64,000 nucleotides of DNA from Linnemannia schmuckeri. Taxonomy: Eukaryota > Mortierellomycota > Mortierellomycetes > Mortierellales > Mortierellaceae. The notes below the pieces were generated by a model. The model made no database searches and was not told the DNA's origin. It was given only the letters and a program-made list of their open reading frames with translations. Shown here piece after piece: positions 11,201 to 20,698 of this stretch (positions are counted from its first letter, which is position 1; each line of letters begins with the position of its first letter). Location of the stretch: positions 1,488,001 to 1,552,000 of the forward strand of contig JANATG010000012.1 of the NCBI GenBank assembly GCA_029449235.1. Reading direction: 5' to 3'. Made by a program: the position numbers and the translations under genes.

Positions 11201-12928
11201 AGTCAAAGGCGCGAACACGTCGTTGGCGTACTCTTCGACCAGGGCATCAACTTGTTGCCGTTGCTCAGCGGTTAGGGGGGCGGTAGGGTTCTCAACTTGA
11301 ACCGACTCGGGTTGAGTGTCTGGTACTGCCGTTTGCAATACCCAGATCACTCCTGCATCGATCGTATCTTTCGTATCGACGGTTTTGGCAAACTTCTGCA
11401 CATCGGCGTGTACGGTACCGAGGAGGGGCTCTTCCAGCTCGGCAAGGAGTTGCGGCGAAGGCTTCGACATAGCCTTGACTTCAAAGTCCTGACCTCCGTA
11501 GGTCCAGGATAAAGTGTACTGCTCCCAGTCCATGTGGGGCTTAAACTTGGCCATCCATGGGATGCCGAGGAAAAAGTCGCGCGCCAACTTGCGGACAATA
11601 GTTGCTCGGATGGAATGGGCCATGGTTCCAACTGTAATTCGGACGACAACTTGTCCGAGGGCATTGCTATCTTCGCTCTTCCCGAGCGCAAGACGTAATG
11701 GTAGTGGTTGGCTGACCCGCTCCTCGCTCTCAACAGCGGTGGGGTCCAGCAGACGAATTTTCTCAAGTGCCTCCTCTGAGACAACATTGACGTTCGCGCC
11801 ATTATCTACAAGGGCTTCGAACTGGGTTCCGGTAACATCAAGCGGAATAACAACAAGGGGGAAGGCATGAGGGTCAAACTCGTGAGCCTCGACCACAGTC
11901 ATATGGGTGGCGGGAGGATGACGACGTGACTCAGATGACGATGAGGAACTCGACTTGTTCCTACTAGGGCATCCTGCCTTATAGTGGCCAGTCTGTCCAC
12001 ATCCGTGACAGGTCGCTGGCTGAGCACACTGCGCGACTTTGTGGTTGCCGCGGCAGTTGAAACAACTAATGGAGTCAATCTCCATAGGGGTAGGACCGGA
12101 GTCTCGACGGCCAACGTTGCTGTCGCGACGGAACTGGTTTTGGGGAGGGCCAGAGGGTCTTGCAAAGGGGTGCACGGCACTCTGCCTACGATTGGTAACG
12201 AATCCGGTCGAAGGGTTGCCGGAGATGGAGGTACGGGGGGCGACGTTGGGTTGTTGGAATACAACATTCCTAGGTGTACGACCCGGGGTAAAGGAGGGTG
12301 TATATAAGGGAGGGCTGGCTCGATGATGGGAAGCGTGCTGACGTCCAGCTTGACGGTTCAGAGCAGACTGAGAGGTAATGCCCAACTGCTGGTTCATCTG
12401 TGACTTGATCTCACAAGCGGTCTTGACATCTTCCCACGTCTTGACTTGTCTCTCGATCAAATAACGTGCGAGAAAGGGAGGACCCTGAGTCTTGAACTGG
12501 TGAATCTTCTCACCATCGGTTAGGACTGAGGCAATGGGGGCGGCTGCAAACTCATATCGCTGGAAGTACGAGTTGGGGGTATCTGACTTTTCCCAGGTTA
12601 CGGTGGCGAGGTTGGCACGATGAGTAGACTCCAACTCTTCCGAACCAAACTGTCGATTGAAGGCGGCCTTGAACTCGGTCCAGGTAACATCAGGCTGGGT
12701 CTCGATCAGATTTTGACCCCAGACTTGCGCAATACTTCGGAGCTTGAGGATGGCGGCGGCTGGCCAGTCCGCTTCGGGCAGCCTGCACAGCTTAGCGGCA
12801 AGGGCAATCTGATTAATCCAGATTTTAGCGGCATATGGGTCACGGTATGCGAAGTCAAACGTCTCCACGTCGGAGGGAAGCGTGACTCGGCGTGGTGCAT
12901 CGACGGTGGTTGCGTCGGTGTCAGGCAT
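8243..12928 (-). CDS. Gypsy Gag-Pol polyprotein, intact single ORF
   Basis: 1561 residues. In order: Gag; two CCHC knuckles at about 289-320 (C-x2-C-x3-H-x4-C and C-x2-C-x4-H-x4-C); aspartic protease at about 360-460 with active site LVDNGAN near 375 (Asn where Ser/Thr is usual); reverse transcriptase with FLDDILVF near 748; Ty3-type RNase H with TDASDD near 905; integrase with HHCC finger (H1101, H1106, C1136, C1139) and DD35E catalytic residues D1167, D1227 and E1263; then a GPY/F-like module (YGPLEVVRVT). No chromodomain is visible after it. Gag and Pol share one frame, so no frameshift is needed. ATG at 12926-12928. Confidence 0.95.
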   Translation of the reverse strand: MPDTDATTVDAPRRVTLPSDVETFDFAYRDPYAAKIWINQIALAAKLCRLPEADWPAAAILKLRSIAQVWGQNLIETQPDVTWTEFKAAFNRQFGSEELESTHRANLATVTWEKSDTPNSYFQRYEFAAAPIASVLTDGEKIHQFKTQGPPFLARYLIERQVKTWEDVKTACEIKSQMNQQLGITSQSALNRQAGRQHASHHRASPPLYTPSFTPGRTPRNVVFQQPNVAPRTSISGNPSTGFVTNRRQSAVHPFARPSGPPQNQFRRDSNVGRRDSGPTPMEIDSISCFNCRGNHKVAQCAQPATCHGCGQTGHYKAGCPSRNKSSSSSSSESRRHPPATHMTVVEAHEFDPHAFPLVVIPLDVTGTQFEALVDNGANVNVVSEEALEKIRLLDPTAVESEERVSQPLPLRLALGKSEDSNALGQVVVRITVGTMAHSIRATIVRKLARDFFLGIPWMAKFKPHMDWEQYTLSWTYGGQDFEVKAMSKPSPQLLAELEEPLLGTVHADVQKFAKTVDTKDTIDAGVIWVLQTAVPDTQPESVQVENPTAPLTAEQRQQVDALVEEYANDVFAPLTDLPLPRPGFDHEIPTGDAAPVAKKAYKMSPLELRALREQLDELLELGYIQPSTSPWAAPVLFVKKKDGFLRLCIDYRGLNAITTKNKYPLPLLDEFFDRFQGAKYFSKLDLQQGYHQLRIAEKDIPKTAFSTRYGHFEYRVMSFGLTNAPASFQGLMNHVFHDHLDKHIVVFLDDILVFSKTFEDHLKHTRLALELLRQHKLHAKRSKCEFGTSSITFVGHVISNQGIQVDPAKTKALLNWPIPKNVQQLRSFMGFVNYYRRFVYKLAEVAGPLFSLLKDGPGHNKSKTRPLASWGPVEQAAFDGVRHLLMTPPTLLCGDPNKPFIMETDASDDATGGVLYQELDGKKHPVAYESRKLKAAERNYPVHEKEMLAIVHACRAWRSYVLGAPENVVFTDHASLRFIFSQPHLSQRVTRWVEFLAPYNLSIQYKPGKTNAAADALSRLEINSVHPTRHIDTWDWPLLVPDFLLSGTFPPGTDPTIKKLVRQQAPLFVVKEGELFRLVEEASVPFVPYVERMDRLSELHADLGHLGQSGTYDLAKTRMWWPTLRSDIKILTRECQPCQLVKPGSRSVAPLHPLAPARPFERWGIDFIGRMPLTKQGNRWIITAIDYATNWPIARAIPDATAEAVATFLYEEVFLQFGCPSEIVSDRGSNFMSEVLQRYLQKLNIKHMATSAYHPRSNGKCERLNGVIGHMLNKYVGAHRVRWDQYLHQALFACRVHISQRTQVSPFKLVYGIEPRIPEDPVRPFLFDFTDPSDFLEHRRKTFKEIDELREAHLQTQQDAASDMVKRHAESHVIEDAKFAVGDFVLVKNYGRKKLEPHWYGPLEVVRVTPLSTYQLRWGDGVPKEDLVHQDRLKLAKAPNDATQRKAWFSKTRFAMESVRDNNDDGLPDESLENDEDRRVSDAHEQQRANEEYLARRGPNYQAPMMGSAEDAARVYRQELAKINSRRPRQIQQLQMMQLPFPPPQSSPIPAYCLKACSTM

Positions 12929-13157
12929 GGTGTGGTCTTGTGTGTTATGTTAATTTTTTGTTCGGGTGTTTTTTTTTTTTTTGAAGGGGGAATAGAGAGC
13001 AAAAAGAAAAAAAAGAACAGGTGTTGTTGTGCACGGGAGACAAAAATTTGGGAAAAAAAAGCTAAATTAAAATTAAAGTGTGGATGTGGGGTAAAAAGAC
13101 AAAAGTGCAATTAAAGGATTGCTAAAGAGCGGAATTCAACAAGAATGGAGGGGGAAC

Positions 13158-13180
13158 GTAAACTTCCTTTGCTACCAATT
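13158..13180 (-). other. Primer-binding site, probably initiator tRNA-Met
   Basis: Three bases after the 5' LTR, in element sense, lies TGGTAGCAAAGG. This begins with the TGG complementary to a tRNA CCA end and resembles initiator-Met PBSs (TGGTAGC...). The host initiator tRNA is not in the window, so the match is inferred. Confidence 0.55.
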
Positions 13181-14026
13181 TGTGGAGGACTCCAGCAACT
13201 TCTGCAGGAGGTACCACGCAGTCTCAACTAGACTGGCAAAGACGACACAGAGGAAGAGGGAAGGGGGGGCTGTGATCTCTCCGATCACAGACAGGGACAA
13301 CGTAGAGGAAGAGGGAAGGGGGGCTGTGAACTTCTCCGAACACAGGTAAGAGACGACTAGAGTGGTGCGGATCTTCGGGCGCACAGGGGGATGCTAGAAG
13401 GAGCAGGATTGACAACAGGGCGAAGATTTATTAGACACACTGTTCGAGCGACATGAACAGTGGTGATAAAAGGGGAGGGAGGAGGGACTTACCTAGAAGG
13501 AGCAGGATTGACAACAGGGCGAAGATGCTGTTTCAATCGTGCCTTCTAGGTATCCTTTTATACTATCTGGGACTAAGCTACTGAATTGAGAGAATAACAC
13601 GAATATGGGAAAAAAGAAGTGACTCGGGAAACTACTACTAACTGGTGTACCATCCTTTCTGGTTGTTGAGACTCGGAAAGGGTAGGGGGCGAGTCGAAAG
13701 AGAAGAGCAACCAACGTGAACACGGTTGAAGAAAAGAAAAAGAAAAAGGGAATAAAAGCAAGGAAAAAGCCAAACAAAGTTGACTCGGGTTGCTAGCTCA
13801 TCATGGGTTCATGAAACGGTGCAACCAATGGGGTCGTGGTATCTTATAGATAGTGGTGAAGATGGTAGGCGACGTGTTGGATGTTCGGGGAAAAGGGAAC
13901 AAACAAAGAGAGCAAAAAAGTATCGGTGGTAAAAGTAAGGCGTAATTAATGGCCAAAAAAAGATAGTGAAAATTGGTGGCGTGAAAGGGAGAAAACACGT
14001 GAATAAAAGAGGGTGAATTCACGACA
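13181..14026 (-). repeat. 5' LTR of gypsy element
   Basis: 846 bp, with no difference seen from the copy at 7363-8208. It supplies the promoter for the polyprotein on the minus strand. Confidence 0.95.
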
Positions 14027-14053
14027 AACCCAACAGCACAAAGCGACTTAACG

Positions 14054-14125
14054 GCCCGCTTAGCTCATTGGTAGAGCGTCTGCCTAGTAAGCAGAAGGTA
14101 GCAGGTTCGATCCCTGCAGTGGGCA
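14054..14125 (+). tRNA. tRNA-Thr (AGU)
   Basis: A 72-nt cloverleaf without intron. Acceptor GCCCGCT pairs with AGTGGGC, the D stem is GCTC/GAGC, the anticodon stem TCTGC/GCAGA holds loop CTAGTAA (anticodon AGT), and the T arm is GCAGG-TTCGATC-CCTGC. A T4 terminator lies at 14133-14136. The gypsy element ends 27 bp upstream. Confidence 0.95.
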
Positions 14126-14505
14126 CTTTATCTTTTGTTTTGGCTCTTTAGAACACGGGAGCTCTTCTTTTTTGCAATTTTCTCGACAGGACTAATCTAC
14201 TTGACAACCTCGGTTGTTCGTTTTATTTGACAACCCGCTGACTCCCTATACTCAGTCCATGTAAACGACTCTGGTCTTCTCTTTATGTGAGACTCCTCAT
14301 CCGGTTTACTTAGATTTTTGTTAAGCGATTCCATATAAAAACAGCTTCAACAGCTTCCACCTTTGAAGGCCAATTGCTTGACATTTCCTTATGGTACTCC
14401 CTTCCTCTTCGTAAAGCTTTTCTGTTACCCCTCTTCATGCGGGACTCCTCTCCCAATTTGCTTTACTTTTTATCAACTTGAGTCTGTCGGGCTTACATGG
14501 ACTTA

Positions 14506-14793
14506 TGTGACAGTATCATAGACTGTCTCCTATATTGCCACCATTCTCATCATTGCCACCATCCCCTGTATTGCCACCATTCCCTGTGTTGCCACATCAT
14601 CACGCGTTGCCACCATTCCTACGCCTCCATCATTGCGCCCCTGTACACTAGTATAAATACCCTACCTCTCTGTATAATAAACACCAGCCGTTTCTTGCCT
14701 TTCCTCCTCGTTCCTAGTACTCTCTTGTCCTTTCCCTTGTTCTTGTCTCTCCCCATTTCCGTGTTCACATTCCCTCGCTCTGTTGCTATTACA
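14506..14793 (+). mobile_element. Solo LTR, same family as 4965-5217
   Basis: TGTGACAG...ATTACA, 288 bp, flanked by a 5-bp duplication ACTTA (14501-14505, 14794-14798). It has TATAAATA, AATAAA (in GTATAATAAACACC) and a minisatellite-like run of TTGCCACC units near 14535-14610. The run has more units than the other copy, which accounts for most of the 35-bp length difference. Confidence 0.85.
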
Positions 14794-14892
14794 ACTTAGT
14801 ACAGAAGCGCCAACGGGTTGTCAAATAAAAGCGAACAACCCGGGTTGCTTTTATAGATTATCCCTTAAGGATATCTATATATCTAAACCTTT

Positions 14893-15470
14893 CATTGTCC
14901 TCGATTTAAAGTTTATACGTCGCCAAGGTTTGATAAAAACGTTGTCCTCTACTAGCCGTTGCCCGCCCCTTCCTTGCCCAGTCAGCCCTGGGCCATGACA
15001 ACTCTGTCAATGGGGTCCGCATAGCACTTTGCTTGACGCATGATCGGATGCATGTTTTTATATGGATCATGGCAGAGGTTAAGAAGCAGGCGAAACAAAT
15101 GGTGTATTGTGATAGAGAAGCGGGGGAGGTGAGAAAAAGGAATGTGATCGTGTGTGCTGATAGTTCACGCCTAGTACTCGACATTGAATTCCGAGTCGTG
15201 AACTTTGAACTTCTTGCTGGCTCTCTCGCTGGCAATCTCTGCTTGGGACTTATATTGCCGAAGGAGCAAAAAGGAGTTCAAGGAAGTGGAAACGGGCTTC
15301 GCGAGGACTGGCAACGTTTATTTTTCGATATGTAATGGGCAAGATTTAGCGAAAACTGTGGCAGTGGTTAAAGAAGGTGGAAACTCCGATGACGTTTAGG
15401 AGCAACGAGGAAAAAATACTATGGGGCAACGTACAAGGCGACAGAAATAGGCGGGCAACGTTCAGATATA
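14893..15470 (+). repeat. Copy 1 of about 0.6-kb dispersed repeat
   Basis: It matches the inverse of 38521-39113 over its whole length, including a small ORF (15205-15399) that is nearly identical to the one at 38594-38791. The match in both coding and non-coding parts makes the ORF likely incidental. The copy at 38.5 kb has inverted ends; here one end is lost in the surrounding fold-back element. Confidence 0.7.
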
Positions 15471-15786
15471 TACATAATCTTCTTGGCAACCTGGGTTGTT
15501 CGTTTTATTTAACAACCCGCTGGTATTTCTGTACTAAAGAGGGGTGGCAAAAAAACTTCACGAAGAGGAAAGGAACACTGTAATAAAATGTCAAGCAATC
15601 AGCTTTTCAAGGTCGGGACTGTTATATATGGACCCAAATTAACAAAATGCTAAGTAGACCGGATGGAAAGTCTCACATAAAGAAAAGACCAGAGTCGTTA
15701 ACATGGACTGAGTATAGGGAGTTAGCGGGTTGTCAAATAAAACGAACAACCGGGGTTGTCAAGTAAATTAATCCCTTGCATAAATA

Positions 15787-16419
15787 AGAGTAGCAGACAG
15801 ATAATCAGGAAGAGGATGGGAGTAGCATGAGAAATTGTCTAGCAATTAGTCCTCAAAGATCAGCGCTGATTTACGCGGGCATTCTGCGAAGTGCAGGCGG
15901 GTTGTCGAATAAGACGGACAATCTGGATTGTCAAGCAGATTAATTCTTGAGCATAAAGAAAGCAAATTGGAAACCGAGGATACAAAAAAAAGAGATCTGT
16001 ATCCTACCTTACCAACACTTTTTCAAAAAAAAAAAAAAAAAAAAAAAAAGACTAATTTTGTACGCGTAGCTTCTGTTACTTCTGCACCACGCAGCCCAAT
16101 ACCATTAAAGAAAAAATATGCAAGATATACACACGCGTTTCTTTATGTTCTATGCTCCATTACCATTGCAAACAAACAAACAAACAAAAGGCCTTATTGA
16201 CGATTTGCTTGAAAAAACAACACCCGAAACCATGCAAATAAAACGATCTTCATAACATCCGATAAAACTGCAGAATCTTAAATATTCTTGCTTCGTGCAC
16301 GCGTACGCGATGAAGAGCGATGGATGGCGCTCGGGGTAGGTCACAAGGTTAAAATGGAGTGGAGATGCCTGGTATGTAGATAGGCGCTGTCTGAGTGTTT
16401 TTACTTTTTAATATATATA
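15787..16419. other. Intergenic, A-run, no gene seen
   Basis: It holds a degenerate hairpin motif at 15899-15927, a run of about 25 A near 16025-16049 that may be the tail of an unidentified retro-insertion, and AT-rich sequence. No supported gene. Confidence 0.35.
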
Positions 16420-17935
16420 TTTTTTTTGGTGCGCAATTTTATTTCTCCAGTAAAAGCCCAAGGGAGGCATTTGATAGTGAAAGGGGACTGCATACCAAAC
16501 TTTTCCGAAAGCCATCCACCAGTCGCAGTTCGGTCCACAACCTGGCTCTGCGCAACAATTGCCGCTGCTCCTCGCAGTCTCAATGGAAGAAAATAAAACT
16601 AGATACGAATGAAAGGGACACTTCCCATCCTCTCCATTAATGATAACCTCCTCCTTCCCAACAAACTGTCCAACAGCCGCTCATCGGCCGCGCGTGGATC
16701 CATGGACGCTCCAGGGCAGCGCTCATTCTCATGTGTGGCTAGCGAAGCGCCACACGGGCAAAAACCATCTCGGGTGATGTAGCCATATCCCTGACTTCAG
16801 TCACCTCGGGGACCTGTGTACTTGGAGGTCTTGTTCTTGGCAGAGATGCCTTGTGTCTGCTCCCACGCGATCGTCGCGGAGCACCGAGGCTTCCATATCA
16901 ACTCCGAAGCCTGCGCCTCCAGGTAATCAACAAACTTGTGCAAAACCGTTGTGGCGATGGACTGTGGGGTTCGGAAAACCGCGGACCATTCAGTTAACAT
17001 ACTCTTGGGGGTGATACCGCGAAGGAGGTCCGAGACACTCCACTTGGGATACTCATCACGATCGGGAGCAGGACTACCGCTGTGCACGGCTCGAGCTCCA
17101 CCGATAAAAGAGAATCCTTGGACATGTTCCGCATCCGAGGGCGACTGCCAGTGTATGGGGACCGGCCTTAGCATCTGGCGTCCATGGGCAATCGCACGAT
17201 CATATTCACGCTTCCTGGCGGCGTTGTAGCTGTTTGTTGCCTGTACACCCCACCCATCAATCCTATCCATGGCCTCCTTCCAGATCGTAGTGGTGGTTTC
17301 TGTAGCAAGGGGACAATTCCAGACGTGTTTGTTGTCCTCCTCCTCAAGCTCGCATCATCGGCACAAGCAGGTCGAATAAAGGTCCGGTTTACGCGCTTGC
17401 ATAGAGTTCAAAGTGGGCAACATGCCATGCAGCTTCTTGATATGATGTGTACGTTGGTGAGAGTCCTTGCTGTTACTGTAAAATGTAAAGACGGCTCGCC
17501 TGTCATGAACATGGGCCAGGGTCGAGCGCCACTCCACGTCCTCGATGTCTGGGATCGCCCTCTTGACTCGCCTCTGTGCTGTCCAGGCCTGATGGTGCCG
17601 AATTGTCGTTTGTTGTTTGAGCAGCTGCCGAAGATCAATCTCCACAAGCCCACCGTAACAATATGCAAAGTTTCTAATGTCCGTCTGTTGCGCCAGATCC
17701 ACCACTACGGGTACTGTGTTGCTCTGTGCAGCCTCCTTTGCCGCCTGGTCTGCAAGCTCATTCCCGTGTACATTGCTATGTCCCTTTACCCACTCCACCT
17801 CGACCCCGCCTGGCCGAGTTTCCACAATCTGCCAGAGTACCGCCCAAATACCAGCATATGTGCTCCTGAACCGCTTATTGGGTCGGATATTAAATCACTA
17901 ACCACGTGCGCTGTTAACTCAGAGTCACATGATAA
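16420..17935 (-). mobile_element. Longest LINE copy: RNase H to 3' end, decayed
   Basis: The 3' end has a T-run (16420-16427) and rev-comp AATAAA. On the minus strand the ORF reads: RNase H (DSELTAHVVSDL near 17925-17890, then RFRSTYAGIWAVLWQ and VEWVKGHSNVHGNELADQAA at about 17870-17740); a linker with KKLHGMLPT; a CCHC-type tail (C-x-C...CELEEEDNKHVWNCP near 17355-17300); and the conserved C-terminus. A frameshift separates the RNase H halves near 17890, an in-frame TGA sits in the CCHC block at about 17353, and the frame is also broken before the C-terminus. The architecture (RNase H and a CCHC tail on ORF2) is that of RNase H-bearing LINEs. The 5' end is lost, about 57 bp from a tRNA-Arg gene. 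Confidence 0.8.
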
Positions 17936-17991
17936 GGCAGGTTCAGCTGCAGAACAAAGATGTCCTAGAAACCGAGTGCAGTATCAGAAAT

Positions 17992-18063
17992 GGACCATTG
18001 GCCCAATGGAAAGGCGTTTGACTACGAATCAAGAGATTGCAGGTTCGACCCCTGCATGGTTCA
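17992..18063 (+). tRNA. tRNA-Arg (ACG)
   Basis: 72 nt. Acceptor GGACCAT/ATGGTTC, anticodon stem TTTGA/TCAAG with loop CTACGAA (anticodon ACG), T arm GCAGG-TTCGACC-CCTGC. There is no T4 run directly behind it; the first is at 18121, 58 nt on. Expression may therefore be less efficient or give a longer precursor. Confidence 0.93.
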
Positions 18064-18170
18064 TTAATAGACAGGGATCTCCCTAGTCCTCAGGGACAGG
18101 AGTGTACCGGAAGACCTATCTTTTTGTCCGCTTGTTATCCTTAGCGTGAATCCTTGCCATTCGAAAAGAA

Positions 18171-19500
18171 GATATTCTGACTATAATGTCAGTTTAATTA
18201 TTTTGACACTATAGTTAGATTAGTCAGATATTCTGACATCAGAATTTTGGAAATATGTCAGAATATCTTTTTTTATAGTCAGATTAAATGCTGTGTTCAC
18301 ATCACAGGTCTGGTCTGATGTTTGTTTTAGTTAGACCTTGTCAGTTACAGAGGATTTGCTTGACAAAATACTCATAATTGACAAGAAACTAACCAAAAAC
18401 AGCAACAGACCAGACCTCTGGTTCACATACAACAAACGGACGTTTTTATTCGTTGCCCCCCAGGCAACAGATACTATATGTTGCCCACCCCTTTTTGGCT
18501 CCTTATTTGTTGCCCATAGCAGGACACACAGCGGAACTGAATTGGCTGGCCCATAGTAAAGTATATTCGTTGCTCACAATTTTGCTCTAATCCGGTGCCC
18601 ACCCTAAAATCTTAAAGGTTGTTCATGACTCTGTCGCTATATGTTGCCCTATCTCCCTTCCCCCACCTGCGCTGCGGCATCATCTATCTGTAGAGAATCG
18701 AGCTCTTGCTGCTCGTGTCATGCATGTACATCAGGAACCTCATAGGTATACAGCTTGATACATAAGGCAGCCACGTTAATAATGATACAGGTGGAGAAAG
18801 AGAACGAGAAAGGAAACAAGAAAATACTCGACTCATAAGGATGCAGCTCAATACATGGGGCAACTATGTCAAGGGCAACAAATAATTTGCGGGGTGGGCA
18901 ACAGATTGGCGCTTTTTTGGCAACGTTTAAGAGTATTCAATCTCGGATGGCAACTGGTGGGGGCAACGAATAGACTTTACTATGGGCAATAAATAAGAAG
19001 CCAAAACAACAAATAGTATTTCTCACCACAAACCCTCTTTCATTTACGAAGGTCGAAATGGTTGCGAAAAATTCTACTAAAAGAAGTAAAACGAAACGTC
19101 CTATTCAGAGTTGCGAAACGAAATGGCGAAACGAAACGGATACCCAGGGCCAATCGAACTCTTGGACAAAAATAGGCACTTGAACTCACTTGACACTCTC
19201 CAAGGATCCACCCACCCACCCTTAGACTCGACATTTGATGTGCTGAAATGGATGGTGTTTATTTTCCTTCATATGAGTATTACATGTCAGAATATCCAGA
19301 TAATCAGACATTGATGGCATGTCAGAACAACTTTTCTTGAAAATGATAATTTGACAGCACATGTCAGATTAGCTAGAAAAACGTTATTTTGACGTCAATG
19401 TCAGATTAGTTATTCTGATATAAGACGAAAAAAATATGACTGAAGTCAGATTATCTCATAAAATATTATTCTGACATCTAATGTCATATTATCTTATTCC
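18171..19500. repeat. Composite palindromic repeat: TCAGA-motif ends around a GTTGCCC fold-back core
   Basis: The outer parts (18171-18285 and 19281-19500) are packed with short inverted units of the type GATATTCTGACAT/ATGTCAGAATATC, roughly ten occurrences. The inner part (about 18470-19020) is a fold-back whose arms share GGCTCCTTATTTGTTGCCCA-like and CCCATAGTAAAGT.TATTCG blocks, with repeated GTTGCCC. The left arm holds a short insertion between two CCCATAG copies. No transposase is encoded. Confidence 0.55.
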
Positions 19501-20698
19501 TGCCATTTGAATGTTCTCGAGCGACGCGTCCAATCCCGTTACTTTTGCTCCCAACCTCGCCGACGTCTATGTACGTATATATTATTTGTGAATGATCATC
19601 AAGGAGGACATGCGTAAGGATTTTCTTCTTTCTTTTTTTTTTTTTTTTTTTTTTTTTTTTGGCCGTTTTTCTCATACAGACATGTCTTAAGGATCGTGGC
19701 CAGTGCACTCTAATCTCATTTCCCTCTTGGCTAAAATTTAGAAAGGAAGAAAAAACGCAATTTAAAAAAGAATAGAAAAAAAGAAGCTATTGTCTCGTAT
19801 TCTTCACAATATCCGAACGGTCATCTTGCCTCTTCTACTTCACACAATCTTCGAAAAAGTGCCAAGGTGGTAACAACATTGATGCACTTCTTAGCCCCTT
19901 ATATAGAATATGCAACATGTCCATTAAATTACCAAAGAAACGGAGCACAGAGTAGCTCCTTCGTCCGTTTGAGAATTCCGCGTAATGCCGTTCGGTAAGT
20001 GCAAGGCGTAGTCAATTCAAATACGGTTGATAAGCAAAGAAAGAACGCAGAATAATGTGCTCAACATCCTTTCAGAAAGGGGGGTAAAAAAAAAAAGGTA
20101 TTAAGGAATCATCTAATGGACGTTACCAACCAATTAGCCAGCATGTTCGATCTGTTGGAGGTATGCGAGCACGACATACTCGTTGGCGTTTCTAGAGAAG
20201 GACGAGCAAGTACTAGTGCACAATTCGCAAACCACACTTCTTCCCTCAATCCATACAACATGCAATATGCGTTATACAAACATGCAACGGCTTAACCATT
20301 TTATAGGTCCGAGCGTGGAAGACAGTGAGCGAACAACACTTGTGCAAAACACAAATCCGTTGGGCGTAAAAAGATAAATATGCAAAGCAAGACGAAAGCC
20401 CCAAAGAACAGGGGTATGTGAAAGAAAGAGGGGTGACGAAGAAGAAGAAGAAGAAGAAGAGGGAGGCAGAAGAAGGATGGGAAGAAAGCTAGATGCATAA
20501 TGCATTTTGGAAGTGGAACAGAAAAAAAAAAAAAAAAAAAAAAGAGAAAAAGATAAGGCGATATTTGCTGTAGTGTCTTCCCAAGAGACACGTCCATTTG
20601 TTTTCATTGGAAGAACAAACAATCGTCGTCGAAAAGAGAGACAAACAAACAAATGGTATCAGTTTGGATTGTTCAAGAGGGAATATTATTTTAATTGT
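19501..20698. other. Intergenic, homopolymer and GAA repeat, 3' side of membrane-protein gene
   Basis: There is a T-run of about 30 near 19632-19661, a (GAA)n tract at about 20438-20461 and an A-run at 20521-20543. The ORFs are products of these simple repeats. No gene supported. Confidence 0.4.

Larger units (their letters stand above)
7359..14030 (-). mobile_element. Complete Ty3/gypsy LTR retrotransposon
   Basis: Two 846-bp LTRs (7363-8208, 13181-14026) flank one gag-pol ORF. The element is bounded by a 4-bp duplication AACC (7359-7362, 14027-14030). A likely primer-binding site and polypurine tract are in the right places. Identical LTRs and an intact ORF indicate a recent insertion. The right end lies 27 bp from the start of a tRNA-Thr gene. 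Confidence 0.95.
14190..15785. repeat. Fold-back element with about 240-bp inverted ends, containing other insertions
   Basis: The segment from about 14190 to 14425 reappears inverted at about 15545-15785 (shared blocks include TCCCTATACTCAGTCCATG and TCTTTATGTGAGACT). Within it lie the solo LTR 14506-14793 and one copy of another repeat (14893-15470). No transposase ORF is present. A hairpin motif with stem GGGTTGT/ACAACCC occurs at 14212-14236, 14815-14841, 15493-15518 and 15727-15751, and a degenerate copy at 15899-15927. Confidence 0.6.

Noticed and set aside
7363..14026. Identical LTRs as an assembly duplication
   Set aside because: They enclose a unique gag-pol, share a short target duplication, and have PBS and PPT at the right ends, as a real insertion would.
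17184..18086. 300-codon plus-strand ORF
   Set aside because: It is antisense to the decayed LINE ORF2 and runs through the tRNA-Arg gene; it has no domain of its own.
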